Positions 10,063-20,433 of a stretch of DNA of 64,000 nucleotides are shown here, piece after piece. The stretch covers positions 83,804 through 147,803 of the forward strand of contig JAJVHY010000024.1 of NCBI GenBank assembly GCA_022072455.1, written 5' to 3'. The stretch's first letter is position 1. Each line of letters opens with the position of its first letter. The DNA is from Verrucomicrobiia bacterium (GTDB lineage: Bacteria > Verrucomicrobiota > Verrucomicrobiia > Palsa-1439). The translations under genes were made by a program, and so were the position numbers. The notes beneath the pieces are model-generated. The model was not told where the DNA came from and did no database searches. It worked only from the letters and a program-made list of their open reading frames with translations.

Positions 10063-10952
10063 GTGAGGCCCGCCGGTTTCTTGTTATCCAACCCATAGGC
10101 GCGTCGTAAGACGGCCACGATATCGGCCGGTGGGCTAACGAACCAGAACACATGCAAGTCGAGCATCGCTTCCACTTGTTTGCGTGCCGCCTGATCAAAC
10201 GGATTGGCGGTGGCGAGCAGAATGGACCGGCTGATGACATCAAACGGCACCAGACAATGCTGCCAACAGATGTCTTGCGGGACTTGGCGGACGATCTCAC
10301 GATCTGCATCGTAGATCCCCAACGGCATGAATGGCAGACGGGATTTCTCGATCAAGACCATGAGCAGATCGTCGAGCTTGGCCAGTTGTTCGGCGACGAG
10401 GAGTGGGATGATTGACAATGGCTCGGTCGAATCACCGCTGGCTTGGCGCATGGTCCGGAGTTTTTCCAGGAGTGGCTCGACGGCTTGCGTCGTAATCACT
10501 TTTTCCGCAACCAACAATTGCGACAACGCCAAGTCGCCATCCTCGGGCCGTGCCCGGAATACGGAAACGGGGCGCACCCCCGCTGGCACACCAGCAGGTG
10601 CTTGAGTTGGCTTGGAGTTCTCAGCCAACGGGGGTGCAGAGGTTCCGCTCGTCGGAGTGGTTTGGGTTTCCAACTGCGCAAGAGCGGTCGTAACTTCGCC
10701 GTCGTTCGGATACTCTTGGGCAAGTCCCTCGTATTCGAGCACGGCTTGCGAAATCTGGCCAACCTTGATGTAAGCTTTGGCGAGACGTTTGGACACAGCA
10801 CACGCTTCGGCTTTACGGTCAAGTTTTGTGTAGGCCTCTTTAAGGATCTCAAGCGATTGATAGTCGTCAGTCTGGTGCTCCGCAATTGCCTCGAACATCT
10901 CAATCGTCCGGAGAAGCTGCTGGCTTTCCTCTTCTGAAATTTTGGCTGCCAT
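10059..10952 (-). CDS. TPR protein with C-terminal GspE/MshE N-terminal-like domain
   Basis: N-terminal TPR-like helices; C-terminal LPFMPLGIYDADREIVRQVPQDICWQHCLVPFDVISRSILLATANPFD resembles GspE-N. Confidence 0.6.
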   Translation of the reverse strand: MAAKISEEESQQLLRTIEMFEAIAEHQTDDYQSLEILKEAYTKLDRKAEACAVSKRLAKAYIKVGQISQAVLEYEGLAQEYPNDGEVTTALAQLETQTTPTSGTSAPPLAENSKPTQAPAGVPAGVRPVSVFRARPEDGDLALSQLLVAEKVITTQAVEPLLEKLRTMRQASGDSTEPLSIIPLLVAEQLAKLDDLLMVLIEKSRLPFMPLGIYDADREIVRQVPQDICWQHCLVPFDVISRSILLATANPFDQAARKQVEAMLDLHVFWFVSPPADIVAVLRRAYGLDNKKPAGLT

Positions 10953-11004
10953 ATCCACTGAGCACTCCAAGCTCAGTGACCCTTTAAGCAGCCGATATGC
11001 CACC

Positions 11005-11577
11005 CTATCGAAGGTGGCGAGGCAGGAGATGCCGGAGGTCAGAGGGGGCTTTAATAGGCTGTTTTGGATTTATCGGCGGCTGAGTCGGCGGGGCTGACTT
11101 ATTTGCCGGCGTGGCGGACGTTTTTGTCTGCGGTGACATGACCAGTGCGGATTCAGATGTCACTCGCCGAATACTGCTCAGCTGGCCGTCGGTAAACGTT
11201 AGTGCGACCTGCGCGTCGCCCCCGGGGGTTGCGGACCAGTAACCAGGTGCCCGCCAAACTGTCCAGATTTCAATGGTGGCGTTGGTGGTGGCGGCAGTCT
11301 GACTAGTTATGGAGCTTTCCAAAAGATCCATCGCGACTTGTGCCTGAATTTTGTCCATTCCAACCACCAGATAGCGATTGTCAACCGCCTGACGTATGTC
11401 GCGCGGCCAGTTTGCGTAGTGTTCTTTCCGGAGTGAATCGGTTGGGCGTGCCGGGGTGACTTGAGTCTCGTTATTTTGCGATTGTGATTTTGAAAAAAGA
11501 TTGGCGCAGCCGGTCAGCAGGATGCCGAACAATGTCACAGCTGCAAGTTGTCGGAAGAATTCCCGCATATAAATCAT
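11005..11577 (-). CDS. Putative lipoprotein of unknown function
   Basis: Lipobox LFGILLTGCANL; longer ORF start would overlap tRNA-Gln, so internal Met preferred. Confidence 0.55.
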   Translation of the reverse strand: MIYMREFFRQLAAVTLFGILLTGCANLFSKSQSQNNETQVTPARPTDSLRKEHYANWPRDIRQAVDNRYLVVGMDKIQAQVAMDLLESSITSQTAATTNATIEIWTVWRAPGYWSATPGGDAQVALTFTDGQLSSIRRVTSESALVMSPQTKTSATPANKSAPPTQPPINPKQPIKAPSDLRHLLPRHLR

Positions 11578-11586
11578 GAAGAAAGT

Positions 11587-11660
11587 TGGCTCCCCGGCCT
11601 GGACTCGAACCAGGAAATACGGCTCCAAAGGCCGTTGTGTTACCATTACACTACCGGGGA
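11587..11660 (-). tRNA. tRNA-Gln (UUG)
   Basis: Reverse complement TCCCCGG...GGCCTTTGGAGCC...GGTTCGAGTCC...CCGGGGAGCCA; anticodon TTG, encoded CCA. Confidence 0.94.
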
Positions 11661-11661
11661 G

Positions 11662-12540
11662 TCAGACGGCTGACTCGGCAAACTTTGCCACTTGCGTCCA
11701 CATGCTCGGACCGAATTCGCGACGAATTTCTACCCCGCAGGTTTCTGCTTTGCCGGCGTCGGCGAATAATCCGAAAACTGTCGCGCCACTGCCACTCATC
11801 AACGCGCCGCGCGCTCCATGAGCGCGCAGGGTATCCTTCAACAATTGCAGCACCGGAAATTTTCCAACCGAAGGCGCTTCAAGCGAATTGAACAACGCGT
11901 CACTGACTCCATTCAAATCGTCTGCGGCCAACGCACGGGCGAGCACAGTAACTGCCGGATGCGTCTCTGTCAACTTCGCCCAATTGTCATAAGCCCACTT
12001 TGTTGAAATTCCAAACCCGGGATTGATCAGCAGCACTGCGGCACTCAGCCGGCAGGGAATCGGCGCGGTCTGTTCACCGCGGCCCCGGCATACGGCGGTT
12101 GTGCCGGTCAGAAAAAAGTTGATGTCCGAACCCATGCCGGCGGCGAGTTCGTCGAGGGTGGCGCGCGGAGCGTCGAGCTGCCAGAGTTTATTCAAAGCTT
12201 GCAGCACCATGGCCGCGTTGCTGCTGCCACCACCCAGTCCCGCGGCCAGCGGCGTTCGTTTCCGTAAAATGATTCGCGCGCCTTGTGTGACACCGCAGCG
12301 CTCCGCGAGTCGTTTTGCGGCCCGCAAGGCAAGGTTCCGGTCATCGGTCGGCAAGTCGGGTTGATCACACTCCAAGGTCAGGCCGGTCGCCCGCCATTGA
12401 CAGACAATTTCATCGCCAAAATTGAGCGGCAGCATCACCGTTTCGAGATCGTGATAGCCGTCCGCCCGCTTGCCAAGGATGCGCAAGTACAGATTGATCT
12501 TCGCCGGCGAAAAGACCGTCAGTTCCGCTTGAGTTGTCAC
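11662..12540 (-). CDS. ispE: 4-diphosphocytidyl-2-C-methyl-D-erythritol kinase
   Basis: SPAKINLYLRILGKRADGYHDLETVM and TPLAAGLGGGSSNAAMVL GHMP motif. Confidence 0.93.
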   Translation of the reverse strand: MTTQAELTVFSPAKINLYLRILGKRADGYHDLETVMLPLNFGDEIVCQWRATGLTLECDQPDLPTDDRNLALRAAKRLAERCGVTQGARIILRKRTPLAAGLGGGSSNAAMVLQALNKLWQLDAPRATLDELAAGMGSDINFFLTGTTAVCRGRGEQTAPIPCRLSAAVLLINPGFGISTKWAYDNWAKLTETHPAVTVLARALAADDLNGVSDALFNSLEAPSVGKFPVLQLLKDTLRAHGARGALMSGSGATVFGLFADAGKAETCGVEIRREFGPSMWTQVAKFAESAV

Positions 12541-12555
12541 GTAGGTTTCCCTAGC

Positions 12556-13218
12556 ATGCCGCGCTGCATGAAATCAAAACTTATCGTGGCGTTGGACGTG
12601 GACACATTCGCGGAAGCCGCCGCCCTCGTCAACGATCTCAGTCCAGTCGTCGAAATCTTCAAGGTCGGCAGCCAACTCTTCACCCGGGTCGGTCCGCGCA
12701 TGCTCGATCACATCCACCAAACCGGCCGGCAGGTTTTCCTCGACCTAAAGTTTCACGACATTCCCAACACTGTCGCCAAGGCGGTTGCGGCGGCAGCGGC
12801 TCACAAGGTTTTCATGTTGACCGTCCACGCCAGCGGCGGCGCGGAAATGTTACAAGCCGCGGCGCAAGTTACCGGTCGTCCAATGATCGTGGGCGTGACT
12901 GTCCTCACGAGTGTGGCCGGTGATGTCCAAGCGGAAGTCTTGAGCCGCGCGCGATTATGTCAGACAGCCGGCTTGGATGGAGTGGTGGCGTCCCCGCAAG
13001 AGCTGCCGGCGTTACGGCAGAAGTATGGTGAGCAGTTTGTGATCGTCACCCCGGGTATCCGCCCGGCGTGGGCCGCAACCGGGGACCAGAAACGTATCAT
13101 GACTCCGGCCGAAGCGATCGCGGCGGGGGCAACGTACCTTGTCGTCGGACGGCCGATTCTTGCGGCTGCAGATCGCAAGGAGGCCGCCGAACGCGTGCTG
13201 GCGGAGATGGGGAGTTAG
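12556..13218 (+). CDS. pyrF: Orotidine 5'-phosphate decarboxylase
   Basis: LIVALDVDTFAEA, VFLDLKFHDIPNTVAKA, VTPGIRPAW, TYLVVGRPI. Confidence 0.93.
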   Translation: MPRCMKSKLIVALDVDTFAEAAALVNDLSPVVEIFKVGSQLFTRVGPRMLDHIHQTGRQVFLDLKFHDIPNTVAKAVAAAAAHKVFMLTVHASGGAEMLQAAAQVTGRPMIVGVTVLTSVAGDVQAEVLSRARLCQTAGLDGVVASPQELPALRQKYGEQFVIVTPGIRPAWAATGDQKRIMTPAEAIAAGATYLVVGRPILAAADRKEAAERVLAEMGS

Positions 13219-13445
13219 CTCGACCGGCGCCGCAACGCCCCGATCTGAACCTTGATCTCTTCGAGCTGCTTGAGGATTTCTGCCTGCTGTTTGAGAATCT
13301 GTTGGTTTTGTTCCAACAGCTTGCCAATGCGCTCGTCGCCCGCCGGCGCGGCGGATTTCGCACTGGTGCCTTGTTGGGCGCTGGTCAGACCCGCGCCGCC
13401 AATCAGACCGGCAATACAAACCGCCAGCAGAAGTTTCTTATTCAT
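13215..13445 (-). CDS. Small secreted coiled-coil protein
   Basis: MNKKLLLAVCIAGLIGGAGLTSAQ signal peptide then QNQQILKQQAEILKQLEEIKVQIGAL heptads. Confidence 0.5.
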   Translation of the reverse strand: MNKKLLLAVCIAGLIGGAGLTSAQQGTSAKSAAPAGDERIGKLLEQNQQILKQQAEILKQLEEIKVQIGALRRRSS

Positions 13446-13453
13446 CTGTAGCC

Positions 13454-13681
13454 TCATGAGTTATTGACCATTTTAAGCAGTTCCCGTTCCCTGACAAAGT
13501 GCCGGGCAATCTCCAAACCGTCAAGCAGGATGACCGGAATGTCGGCTCCATACCGGCTTTCGAGGTCGGGGTTGCCGGTGATATCAACGACCGTGTAGTG
13601 CAGCCGGCACCGCTCGACTACTTCCTTCGCCCGGTCACAGAGGTGACAGCCGGGCTTTGAATAGATCGTGATCGCCGGCAT
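13454..13681 (-). CDS. Glutaredoxin-like (thioredoxin-fold) protein
   Basis: MPAITIYSKPGCHLCDRAKEVVERCRLHYTVVDI...IPVILLDG; CxxC redox motif. Confidence 0.8.
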   Translation of the reverse strand: MPAITIYSKPGCHLCDRAKEVVERCRLHYTVVDITGNPDLESRYGADIPVILLDGLEIARHFVRERELLKMVNNS

Positions 13682-13685
13682 CCCC

Positions 13686-14840
13686 TCACACCCGGAATTC
13701 CGCGTTCGGCTTGTTCCAGATGATGCGAACCGCCCAAATTGTGTTGTCGCTCCCATACTTTTCACAACCAATCGGCTGCATCCATTCCGCCACAAACATC
13801 CAGGTTTCATTCGCGCTGACATGCGTCACCGAAAAATTACCGGTGCGGGCGCCGCGATTCGGTGTCAACTCGCATTCGGTCTCGCGCAACACCACGAGCC
13901 GGTCGGGATCCACCTGCGCCATCATGACCGGCGCGCGATGGCGAAAGACATGGTCGTTATTCAACCCCCGGCGCGTGTAGACGAGGAATAAGCGCTCGTG
14001 ATGGGTCACCCAATGTTGCTGGGTGTTGTAACTCCCCAGCTCGGTGCCGTCGTCAAATGTCCACGGTCGGGGTGCCGAAAAGTGCAGTCCGTCTGTTCCG
14101 CTGGCCACATACCCGCGCACGTCGTTGCGCATCGTGAGATAATACCGGCCTTGAAACCGGGTAATGGACGGTTCGCATAAACCGCGCGGCTCCGGCACCG
14201 TCAACTCGCTCCCATGTTCCAGATAGCGCAGTTCCCGGCCATCGAACGCGCAGCGCATGACGGTCGTGCTCATGACTGCATGCCAGTTGTCGGAAACCGG
14301 CTTGAACGAGAACGGGAGCAGGATCGTGCCATCCTCCAAATCATAGCGCTGTGCACAACCAGCGCCGGTATTGATGAAATCAGGGCGGTCGGGAAGGTTC
14401 ACGATCGCCCACGGCGCCCACGTCCGCGCGCTGGCATCGTAGACGGAGTAGGTGCTTTGTCGGGCGGACGCGATGATCGGATGTTTGTCGTCGTGATACC
14501 GGACCGTGTGGCCGGTCGTCAGCAGTTTGCCGGTTGCGGCGTGCCAGCCGGGCGTCATGTCGCAGATCCCGACTTCAACACCAGTGGATTCAGGGCGGCG
14601 GCCAAGTTGCGCGGAATGATCGACCGGCCCGGCCCACGTCGCGCCGAGATCTGCCGAACGCCATTCACTCAAGCCGTAGAAAACATCGGAGCCGGTCAAG
14701 AGCAGTGGTTGCGCCGTGACGACAACGACCGGCGGCTGGTCACCGACTGCCGGTAAGGCACCGCCACGGGCTTGTACCCAACAAGTCTTCCCGTCAAATC
14801 CGCGACGGACCACGCACCGCTGAATCCGAAACCCGCTCAA
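13686..14840 (-). CDS. Sialidase/BNR-like exo-glycosidase family protein
   Basis: [10 protein letters not shown] Asp-box-like and [20 protein letters not shown] blade sequence. Confidence 0.6.
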   Translation of the reverse strand: MSGFRIQRCVVRRGFDGKTCWVQARGGALPAVGDQPPVVVVTAQPLLLTGSDVFYGLSEWRSADLGATWAGPVDHSAQLGRRPESTGVEVGICDMTPGWHAATGKLLTTGHTVRYHDDKHPIIASARQSTYSVYDASARTWAPWAIVNLPDRPDFINTGAGCAQRYDLEDGTILLPFSFKPVSDNWHAVMSTTVMRCAFDGRELRYLEHGSELTVPEPRGLCEPSITRFQGRYYLTMRNDVRGYVASGTDGLHFSAPRPWTFDDGTELGSYNTQQHWVTHHERLFLVYTRRGLNNDHVFRHRAPVMMAQVDPDRLVVLRETECELTPNRGARTGNFSVTHVSANETWMFVAEWMQPIGCEKYGSDNTIWAVRIIWNKPNAEFRV

Positions 14841-16306
14841 TACCGGTAATGCTCCGGCTTGTAGGGGCCATCGACCGGTACGCCGAGATAGTCAGCTTGC
14901 GCTTTCGTGAGCTTGGTGAGCTTCACGCCGATCTTTTCGAGGTGCAGCCGTGCGACTTCTTCATCGAGCTTCTTGGGCAACCGGTACACGCCGATTTTGT
15001 TTGTCTCGCGGTTCTTCCACAAATCCAACTGCGCGAGGCATTGGTTGGTGAAACTGTTGGACATCACGAAGCTCGGATGGCCGGTCGCGCAACCCAGGTT
15101 CACAAGCCGGCCTTCGGCGAGCATGTAGATGCTGTTGCCGGAGGGGAAGGTGTACTTGTCCACTTGCGGCTTGATGTTCAGCTTCTTCACGCCGGGCGCT
15201 TTGTTGAGCCGGTCGACCTGAATCTCGTTGTCGAAGTGGCCGATGTTGCAGACGATGGCTTGGTCTTTCATCTTCGCCATGTGTTCGAGCGTGATGATGT
15301 CCTTGTTGCCCGTGGTCGTGACGTAGAGGTCGGCGGTGCCGAGGGTGTCTTCGACGGTGGTGACTTCAAAACCTTCCATCGCGGCCTGCAAGGCGTTGAT
15401 CGGATCAATCTCGGTAACAATGACGCGGGCGCCGAATCCACGCAGCGAGTGCGCGCTGCCTTTGCCGACATCGCCATACCCGCACACGCAGGCAACTTTA
15501 CCGGCAACCATCACGTCGGTCGCGCGTTTGATGCCGTCGGCGAGGGACTCCCGGCAACCGTAGAGATTGTCGAATTTCGATTTCGTGACGGAATCGTTCA
15601 CGTTGATGGCCGGCACGAGCAGCTTGCCGGCTTCGAGCATCTGGTAGAGGCGATGTACGCCGGTCGTGGTTTCTTCGGAGACGCCTTTCCAATCCTTGAC
15701 GACGGTATGCCAGAAACCGGGGCGTTCCTTGGCGACGCGCTTAAGTAAATTCTTGATCACCGCGACTTCGTGGTTGTCGCTGGGGGTGTTGACCCAGTTG
15801 TCGCCGTTTTCGAGTTCATAGCCTTTGTGAATGAGCAACGTCGCGTCACCGCCGTCGTCCACAATGAGCTGCGGACCTTTCTGGCCGGGGAAGGTGAGGG
15901 CGCAGAGCGTCAAATCCCAGTACTCTTCCAACGTCTCGCCTTTCCACGCGAACACCGGGATGCCGGCTTTCGCGATGGCGGCCGCGGCATGGTCTTGCGT
16001 GGAGAAGATGTTGCAGCTCGCCCAGCGCACCGACGCGCCGAGTTCCGCGAGGGTCTCAATGAGGATCGCCGTCTCGATGGTCATGTGCAGCGACCCGGTA
16101 ATGCGGACGCCTTTGAGCGGTTTGCTGGGGCCGTACTTCTTGCGAATCGCCATCAGCCCTGGCATTTCGTGTTCGGAAACTTGGATAGTCTTGCGGCCCC
16201 ATTCGGCCAGTGAAAGATCGCGGACTTTGAAATCGCCTTTGGCGGCACCGTTGCCATTGGTTTTCGCGAGCTTGGCGCGGGCCGGAGGAAGTTTGATGGT
16301 TGCCAT
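14837..16306 (-). CDS. ahcY: Adenosylhomocysteinase
   Basis: [47 protein letters not shown]-terminal YKPEHYRY. Confidence 0.97.
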   Translation of the reverse strand: MATIKLPPARAKLAKTNGNGAAKGDFKVRDLSLAEWGRKTIQVSEHEMPGLMAIRKKYGPSKPLKGVRITGSLHMTIETAILIETLAELGASVRWASCNIFSTQDHAAAAIAKAGIPVFAWKGETLEEYWDLTLCALTFPGQKGPQLIVDDGGDATLLIHKGYELENGDNWVNTPSDNHEVAVIKNLLKRVAKERPGFWHTVVKDWKGVSEETTTGVHRLYQMLEAGKLLVPAINVNDSVTKSKFDNLYGCRESLADGIKRATDVMVAGKVACVCGYGDVGKGSAHSLRGFGARVIVTEIDPINALQAAMEGFEVTTVEDTLGTADLYVTTTGNKDIITLEHMAKMKDQAIVCNIGHFDNEIQVDRLNKAPGVKKLNIKPQVDKYTFPSGNSIYMLAEGRLVNLGCATGHPSFVMSNSFTNQCLAQLDLWKNRETNKIGVYRLPKKLDEEVARLHLEKIGVKLTKLTKAQADYLGVPVDGPYKPEHYRY

Positions 16307-16385
16307 GGTTGTCTCCTGAATGGTTCGGTTAAAGGTCGCGCACAGTAGTCATGAAAAGTGGGCAAATCAAATGAAAATTGGCTGG

Positions 16386-17534
16386 CTATTTCTTCCACAC
16401 ATAACGGTTCCAAATGGCGCGCAACGCAGCGGCCAGCGGAATCGCCAAAATTCCTCCGACGATGCCGCCGAGCAGGGCGGTACCCACTAATACCGCGATG
16501 ATCACTGCTACCGGATGCAAGCCCACCCGGGTGCCGATGATGCGCGGTGAGAGGACGAATCCCTCAATCGCCTGCACCGCACCGAATATCGCCAAGACCA
16601 AGACCGGATGCAGCCAGTCGCCAAACTGCAATGCCGCCAGCGCCAACGCGATCACCAGACTGACCGCCGAGCCCAGATACGGAATAATCCCCAGTACCGC
16701 CGCCAACACCCCCAGCAATACCGCATAGTTCAACCCCAACACCCCAAACCCAATCGTCAGCAACACGCCGACCCCCAGTGCCACCAATACCTGCCCGCGG
16801 AAGAAAACGATCAGCGCATCATTGATCGCCGTCAGCACAAACACGACCTCCTCTTTGATGCGCGATTTCTGCAACGGCAGAAATTCGGTCCACCGCGCTT
16901 GAATGTCCGCCTTGTGCGCCAAAAAGTAGAACAGGTAAAACGGCACCAACACCATGCCGATCACCATCCCCAAACCCGACATCAATCCGCCCAGGCGTTC
17001 CAGCAACCACGTCCCGATGGCCGGCGCCGTCTCCGCCAACCACGTCCGCACCCGGTCGCCCGTCGCCGACTCCCAGGTCTCCCGCGCCCGCAATCCCCAC
17101 GGCGACTGCGCGAGCCATTCGCTGACGCTGGTCCGCACCTGCGTGACATAATCCGGCACGCGCGCCGCCAGTTGCGTGGTTTCGACAACCAACCGCGGCA
17201 CCACCAATCCCACCACCAGCACCGCCGCCGCCGCCAAGAAAATGAACACCCACCATATCGCGCGTTGCCGGGACATCTTCCGTTGCACCAACCAATCCAC
17301 GACCGGGTCGAGCACATACGCGACGATGCCGGCCAGCGCCAACGGCACCAGCACCGCGGCGAGTTGATTGAGCAACCACCCCAGCGCCCAGAGGATAAAG
17401 CCGGTCGCCGCCAACAACACCGCCACCGCCAACGTCGTCGCCGCTGTCCACAGCAACCGCGCCTGTTTTTCGCTCGGAGGAGGAAGAATCATCCCGAAAA
17501 GATGTAGCAGGCCGACCGCTGACCGGCGATGCAA
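16386..17534 (-). CDS. AI-2E family transporter (PerM-like)
   Basis: LVPLALAGIVAYVLDPVVDWL, LGIIPYLGSAVSLVIALALA, HPVAVIIAVLVGTALLGGIVGGILAIPLAA. Confidence 0.85.
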   Translation of the reverse strand: MHRRSAVGLLHLFGMILPPPSEKQARLLWTAATTLAVAVLLAATGFILWALGWLLNQLAAVLVPLALAGIVAYVLDPVVDWLVQRKMSRQRAIWWVFIFLAAAAVLVVGLVVPRLVVETTQLAARVPDYVTQVRTSVSEWLAQSPWGLRARETWESATGDRVRTWLAETAPAIGTWLLERLGGLMSGLGMVIGMVLVPFYLFYFLAHKADIQARWTEFLPLQKSRIKEEVVFVLTAINDALIVFFRGQVLVALGVGVLLTIGFGVLGLNYAVLLGVLAAVLGIIPYLGSAVSLVIALALAALQFGDWLHPVLVLAIFGAVQAIEGFVLSPRIIGTRVGLHPVAVIIAVLVGTALLGGIVGGILAIPLAAALRAIWNRYVWKK

Positions 17535-17595
17535 TTTTCGGGCGAGTGCGATTCGTGGTTGTCCTGCGCCAGAACCCTCGCGTACAAATTGCCGG

Positions 17596-18564
17596 GTGAC
17601 TCAACTCATTGACATGCACGTTCACATCGTCGGCAACGGCGCGCGCGGCTCGGGGTGCTGGTTGCGGCCGACGGGCTGGTATTCGCTGCTCGGCCGGTTT
17701 ATGTGCCACCATATCGGGTTGAAAGTCCGCACCTTTGCCGACCCGGATTTTGACGAGCGATATCTCGCCCGTTTGCTCGAATTGCTCCGCGCGTCCTCGC
17801 TGCAACAGGCGGTCATTCTTGCCAACGATCAGGTCTATCACGCCGATGGCCGCCTGATGGAGGGGGCCGGGACGTTTTATGTGCCGAACGATTACGTGCT
17901 CAAGCTGGCGCACCAGCACCCGGAATTCTTGCCGGCGTGCTCGATTCACCCGGCGCGACCGGATGCGTTGGAGGAGTTGGAGCGTTGTGTGGCCGGTGGC
18001 GCGGTGCTGATGAAGTGTCTGCCGAACTGCCACAACATTGACGGCAACGACCCGCGTTACCGGAAATTCTGGGAGCGGATGGCGGCGCTCAAGTTGCCCT
18101 TGCTGGCGCATACCGGCGGGGAGCATACGTTGCAGATCATCGAACCGAAATACGCCGACCCGCGCGTCTTGACCTTGCCGCTGGAATGTGGCGTGACCTG
18201 CATCGCGGCGCATTGCGGGGGCCGGGGATTTGTTGACCCGGAATATTTTCACGTCTTTGCTGGGATGTTAAGCCGGTACCCGAATCTGTACGGCGACATC
18301 AGTGCGTTCAACATCCCGATTCGGAGTCAGCATTTCCGGGAATGTCTTCAGCTGGAGCGACTCGTTCACGGCAGCGATTATCCGGTGCCGGTGTTCGCGC
18401 ATTGGGCGTGGCTGCGCGGGTTGCTCGATTGGGAGCAGTTCCGGCAGTGCCAACGGATCGCGAATCCCATTGAACGCGATTATCAGATCAAACGCGCGAT
18501 TGGATTTTCGGAGGATGTGTTTACGCGCGTTGGTGGATTGTTCCCGGCCAAACCCTCACCCTGA
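17596..18564 (+). CDS. Amidohydrolase (TIM-barrel metal-dependent hydrolase)
   Basis: VTQLIDMHVHIVG (HxH), LPLLAHTGGEHT, VHGSDYPVPV. Confidence 0.75.
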   Translation: MTQLIDMHVHIVGNGARGSGCWLRPTGWYSLLGRFMCHHIGLKVRTFADPDFDERYLARLLELLRASSLQQAVILANDQVYHADGRLMEGAGTFYVPNDYVLKLAHQHPEFLPACSIHPARPDALEELERCVAGGAVLMKCLPNCHNIDGNDPRYRKFWERMAALKLPLLAHTGGEHTLQIIEPKYADPRVLTLPLECGVTCIAAHCGGRGFVDPEYFHVFAGMLSRYPNLYGDISAFNIPIRSQHFRECLQLERLVHGSDYPVPVFAHWAWLRGLLDWEQFRQCQRIANPIERDYQIKRAIGFSEDVFTRVGGLFPAKPSP

Positions 18565-18574
18565 CGTTTTGGTC

Positions 18575-18598
18575 TCCTCTCCCGCTGGCGGGAGAGGA
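18575..18598. repeat. Perfect hairpin in a dispersed-repeat-like block
   Basis: TCCTCTCCCGC-TG-GCGGGAGAGGA, 11-bp stem, 2-nt loop. Confidence 0.85.
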
Positions 18599-18783
18599 TT
18601 AAGGCGAGGGGCAGCGGCCGACTTTTCTGTGATATGTCGCGCGACCGCATGCAACGAGCTAATCACGGCGGAGCGTAGCTAGCCGAGTTGCCGGACCGCC
18701 TGCTGTTTCACGTGGCAAAAGCAGAATTGCAAACGCGGTCTTCCGCAACTATCGCCGTTGTTGTTCTTGCTGGCGACGAACGT

Positions 18784-19392
18784 TCAAGGTGAGCCGCGAG
18801 CGCCCGGCAGCGCGCGAGTTGGCTCAACCGAATTGATGGGCGCATTCACGTCCCGCTTCGGTGCAATCTCCACCCAATATACTTGATAATCCTTCTCCCA
18901 ATCATCCCCGAACGTTGGAAGCTGCGCTTCAACGGGCAGGAACGCTGCGGTCCGGAGGAAAGTGATGTTGTAACGTGGGCTCAGCTGCAAGCTCTGCTCG
19001 ATGAACAGTGGTAGCCTTGGCGGACTGGGAAGCGGTTTGGCGGCTGAGTTCAACTGTAGGCCCACCGAGAATTCGGCTCGTTGGCTATCACCTGGCGAAA
19101 TGAAGGAGAAAGCAATGGCGGATGGCGCTCCGCGGAGACGTACCAAGTCGATGCCGATGTCCTTGGAAACCTTACCGAGAGCGCTGGGGTATTTGACCGA
19201 CTTCAGCTTATGGGAGAACAACACAGCCTCATCGTCTGTGTAGAGTCGTCTAGGGGCCCTAATCTGGAGTTCGGTTTTCGCAACAGCACTGAACTCGTTC
19301 GTGGCAGCGCTCGTGAAGCGCGGAATGCATAGCAGTGCAGCGAACAAGTAAAAATGTGCGCTTCTCATTTGGCCCAACATTAGTATTAGCAC
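18784..19392 (-). CDS. Hypothetical secreted protein with repeat-derived-looking C-terminal tail
   Basis: N-terminal hydrophobic FYLFAALLCIPRFTSA; tail NSVEPTRALPGARGSP lies in a palindrome-rich region. Confidence 0.45.
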   Translation of the reverse strand: MLILMLGQMRSAHFYLFAALLCIPRFTSAATNEFSAVAKTELQIRAPRRLYTDDEAVLFSHKLKSVKYPSALGKVSKDIGIDLVRLRGAPSAIAFSFISPGDSQRAEFSVGLQLNSAAKPLPSPPRLPLFIEQSLQLSPRYNITFLRTAAFLPVEAQLPTFGDDWEKDYQVYWVEIAPKRDVNAPINSVEPTRALPGARGSP

Positions 19393-19711
19393 TAACTCAG
19401 CGGAGTATGCCGGTGATGTTGAAGGGCTGTCTTCACGGCCAAAGTGTAGAACTGGCTTCCCATCGCGTCAATCGCCTTCACAGGCATTTGCGTGTCTGCT
19501 TCGAGTCGGATTCGATTCCGCCTGTCACCGCTCTGTCGGCGGTTCTCATCAATGAGTGCGCTGCGATAGTCCAGCGGTTCAACTCGAAGCTTTGGTCAAA
19601 CAGGACAGGCGTGACGCCTGTTCCAAAACATGATAACTCGTAGCCGCACCGTTGCCGGGCACGGCGTCTCGTCCGACTCGGCTTACGGGTGCGTGGAATG
19701 GATCCGTCGAT

Positions 19712-19783
19712 AACGCAGGCGTAAAGCCTGCGGCTACAGTTTTGGGATGGGTTCTAAGTGGATAACGCAGGCGTTAAGCCTGC
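19712..19783. repeat. Two direct copies of a REP-like palindromic unit
   Basis: GATAACGCAGGCGTAAAGCCTGCGGC and GATAACGCAGGCGTTAAGCCTGCGGC separated by TTTTGGGATGGGTTCT; the related ACAGGCGTGACGCCTGT lies at ~19608. Confidence 0.85.
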
Positions 19784-20433
19784 GGCAACTTGTTTTTGGG
19801 AGAGGAAGGCGAGGGGGCGACTTTTTTGTATTCTGTCTCGCGGAGATAGATCGGCTCCAGCGGTAACTGTGAAGCGCGGTGCCGGCCAAGCCAACCCAAA
19901 GCCGCCGCGCTGGGGAACACCGGCTCGTGGCAGATCGTCGCGAAGCCGCCGAAGGTTTCGCGGAGCGCGTCTCGGTATTTTTCCATCTCGGCGCTGATGA
20001 ACCAAATCGGGTTGTGGATTTCGATTTCCTCCAGCGCGCCCAGCCGGCAGGGGTGGGTGGGGTTGGCGTTCCGGTCGTAGAGCGCGAAATAGACTTCGTC
20101 GCGACGCGCGTCGGCCAGGACGCAGATCTGCGGGCAATCGCGCGGTAGGTGCGGGAGCGCGGTCAACGCGAGTGCATCGAAGCTGCTGATGGCTTTGACC
20201 GGTAATCGTCCCGGCAAGGCGAGGCCTTTGGCAGCGGCAATGCCGGCACGGATACCGGTGAAGGAACCGGGGCCGACGCCGACGACGATGGATTCAAACT
20301 GGCCGGGGTTGAGTTTTTCGAGCGCGGGGAACAGGCCGTCGCGGCCGAAGTGTTCTTCGCCGACGGGCCGGTCGTCGTGGAGGACGGCGACAGCACCGCG
20401 CGTGGTGGAGGTGTCGATGGCGAGGGTGATCAT
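19774..20433 (-). CDS. tsaB: tRNA threonylcarbamoyladenosine biosynthesis protein TsaB
   Basis: MITLAIDTSTTRGAVAVLHDDRPVGEE, GVGPGSFTGIRAGIAAAKGLAL. Confidence 0.92.
   Translation of the reverse strand: MITLAIDTSTTRGAVAVLHDDRPVGEEHFGRDGLFPALEKLNPGQFESIVVGVGPGSFTGIRAGIAAAKGLALPGRLPVKAISSFDALALTALPHLPRDCPQICVLADARRDEVYFALYDRNANPTHPCRLGALEEIEIHNPIWFISAEMEKYRDALRETFGGFATICHEPVFPSAAALGWLGRHRASQLPLEPIYLRETEYKKVAPSPSSPKNKLPQA

Noticed and set aside
16307-16385. Possible SAH riboswitch upstream of ahcY
   Set aside because: Only ~79 nt between genes and no recognisable SAH aptamer pattern
16819-18252. 477-aa minus-strand ORF over the amidohydrolase gene
   Set aside because: GC-rich shadow ORF; low-complexity Arg/Gly content, overlaps well-supported genes in another frame
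19495-19530. tRNA T-arm-like CGGATTCGATTCCG
   Set aside because: No acceptor or anticodon stems around it; likely chance
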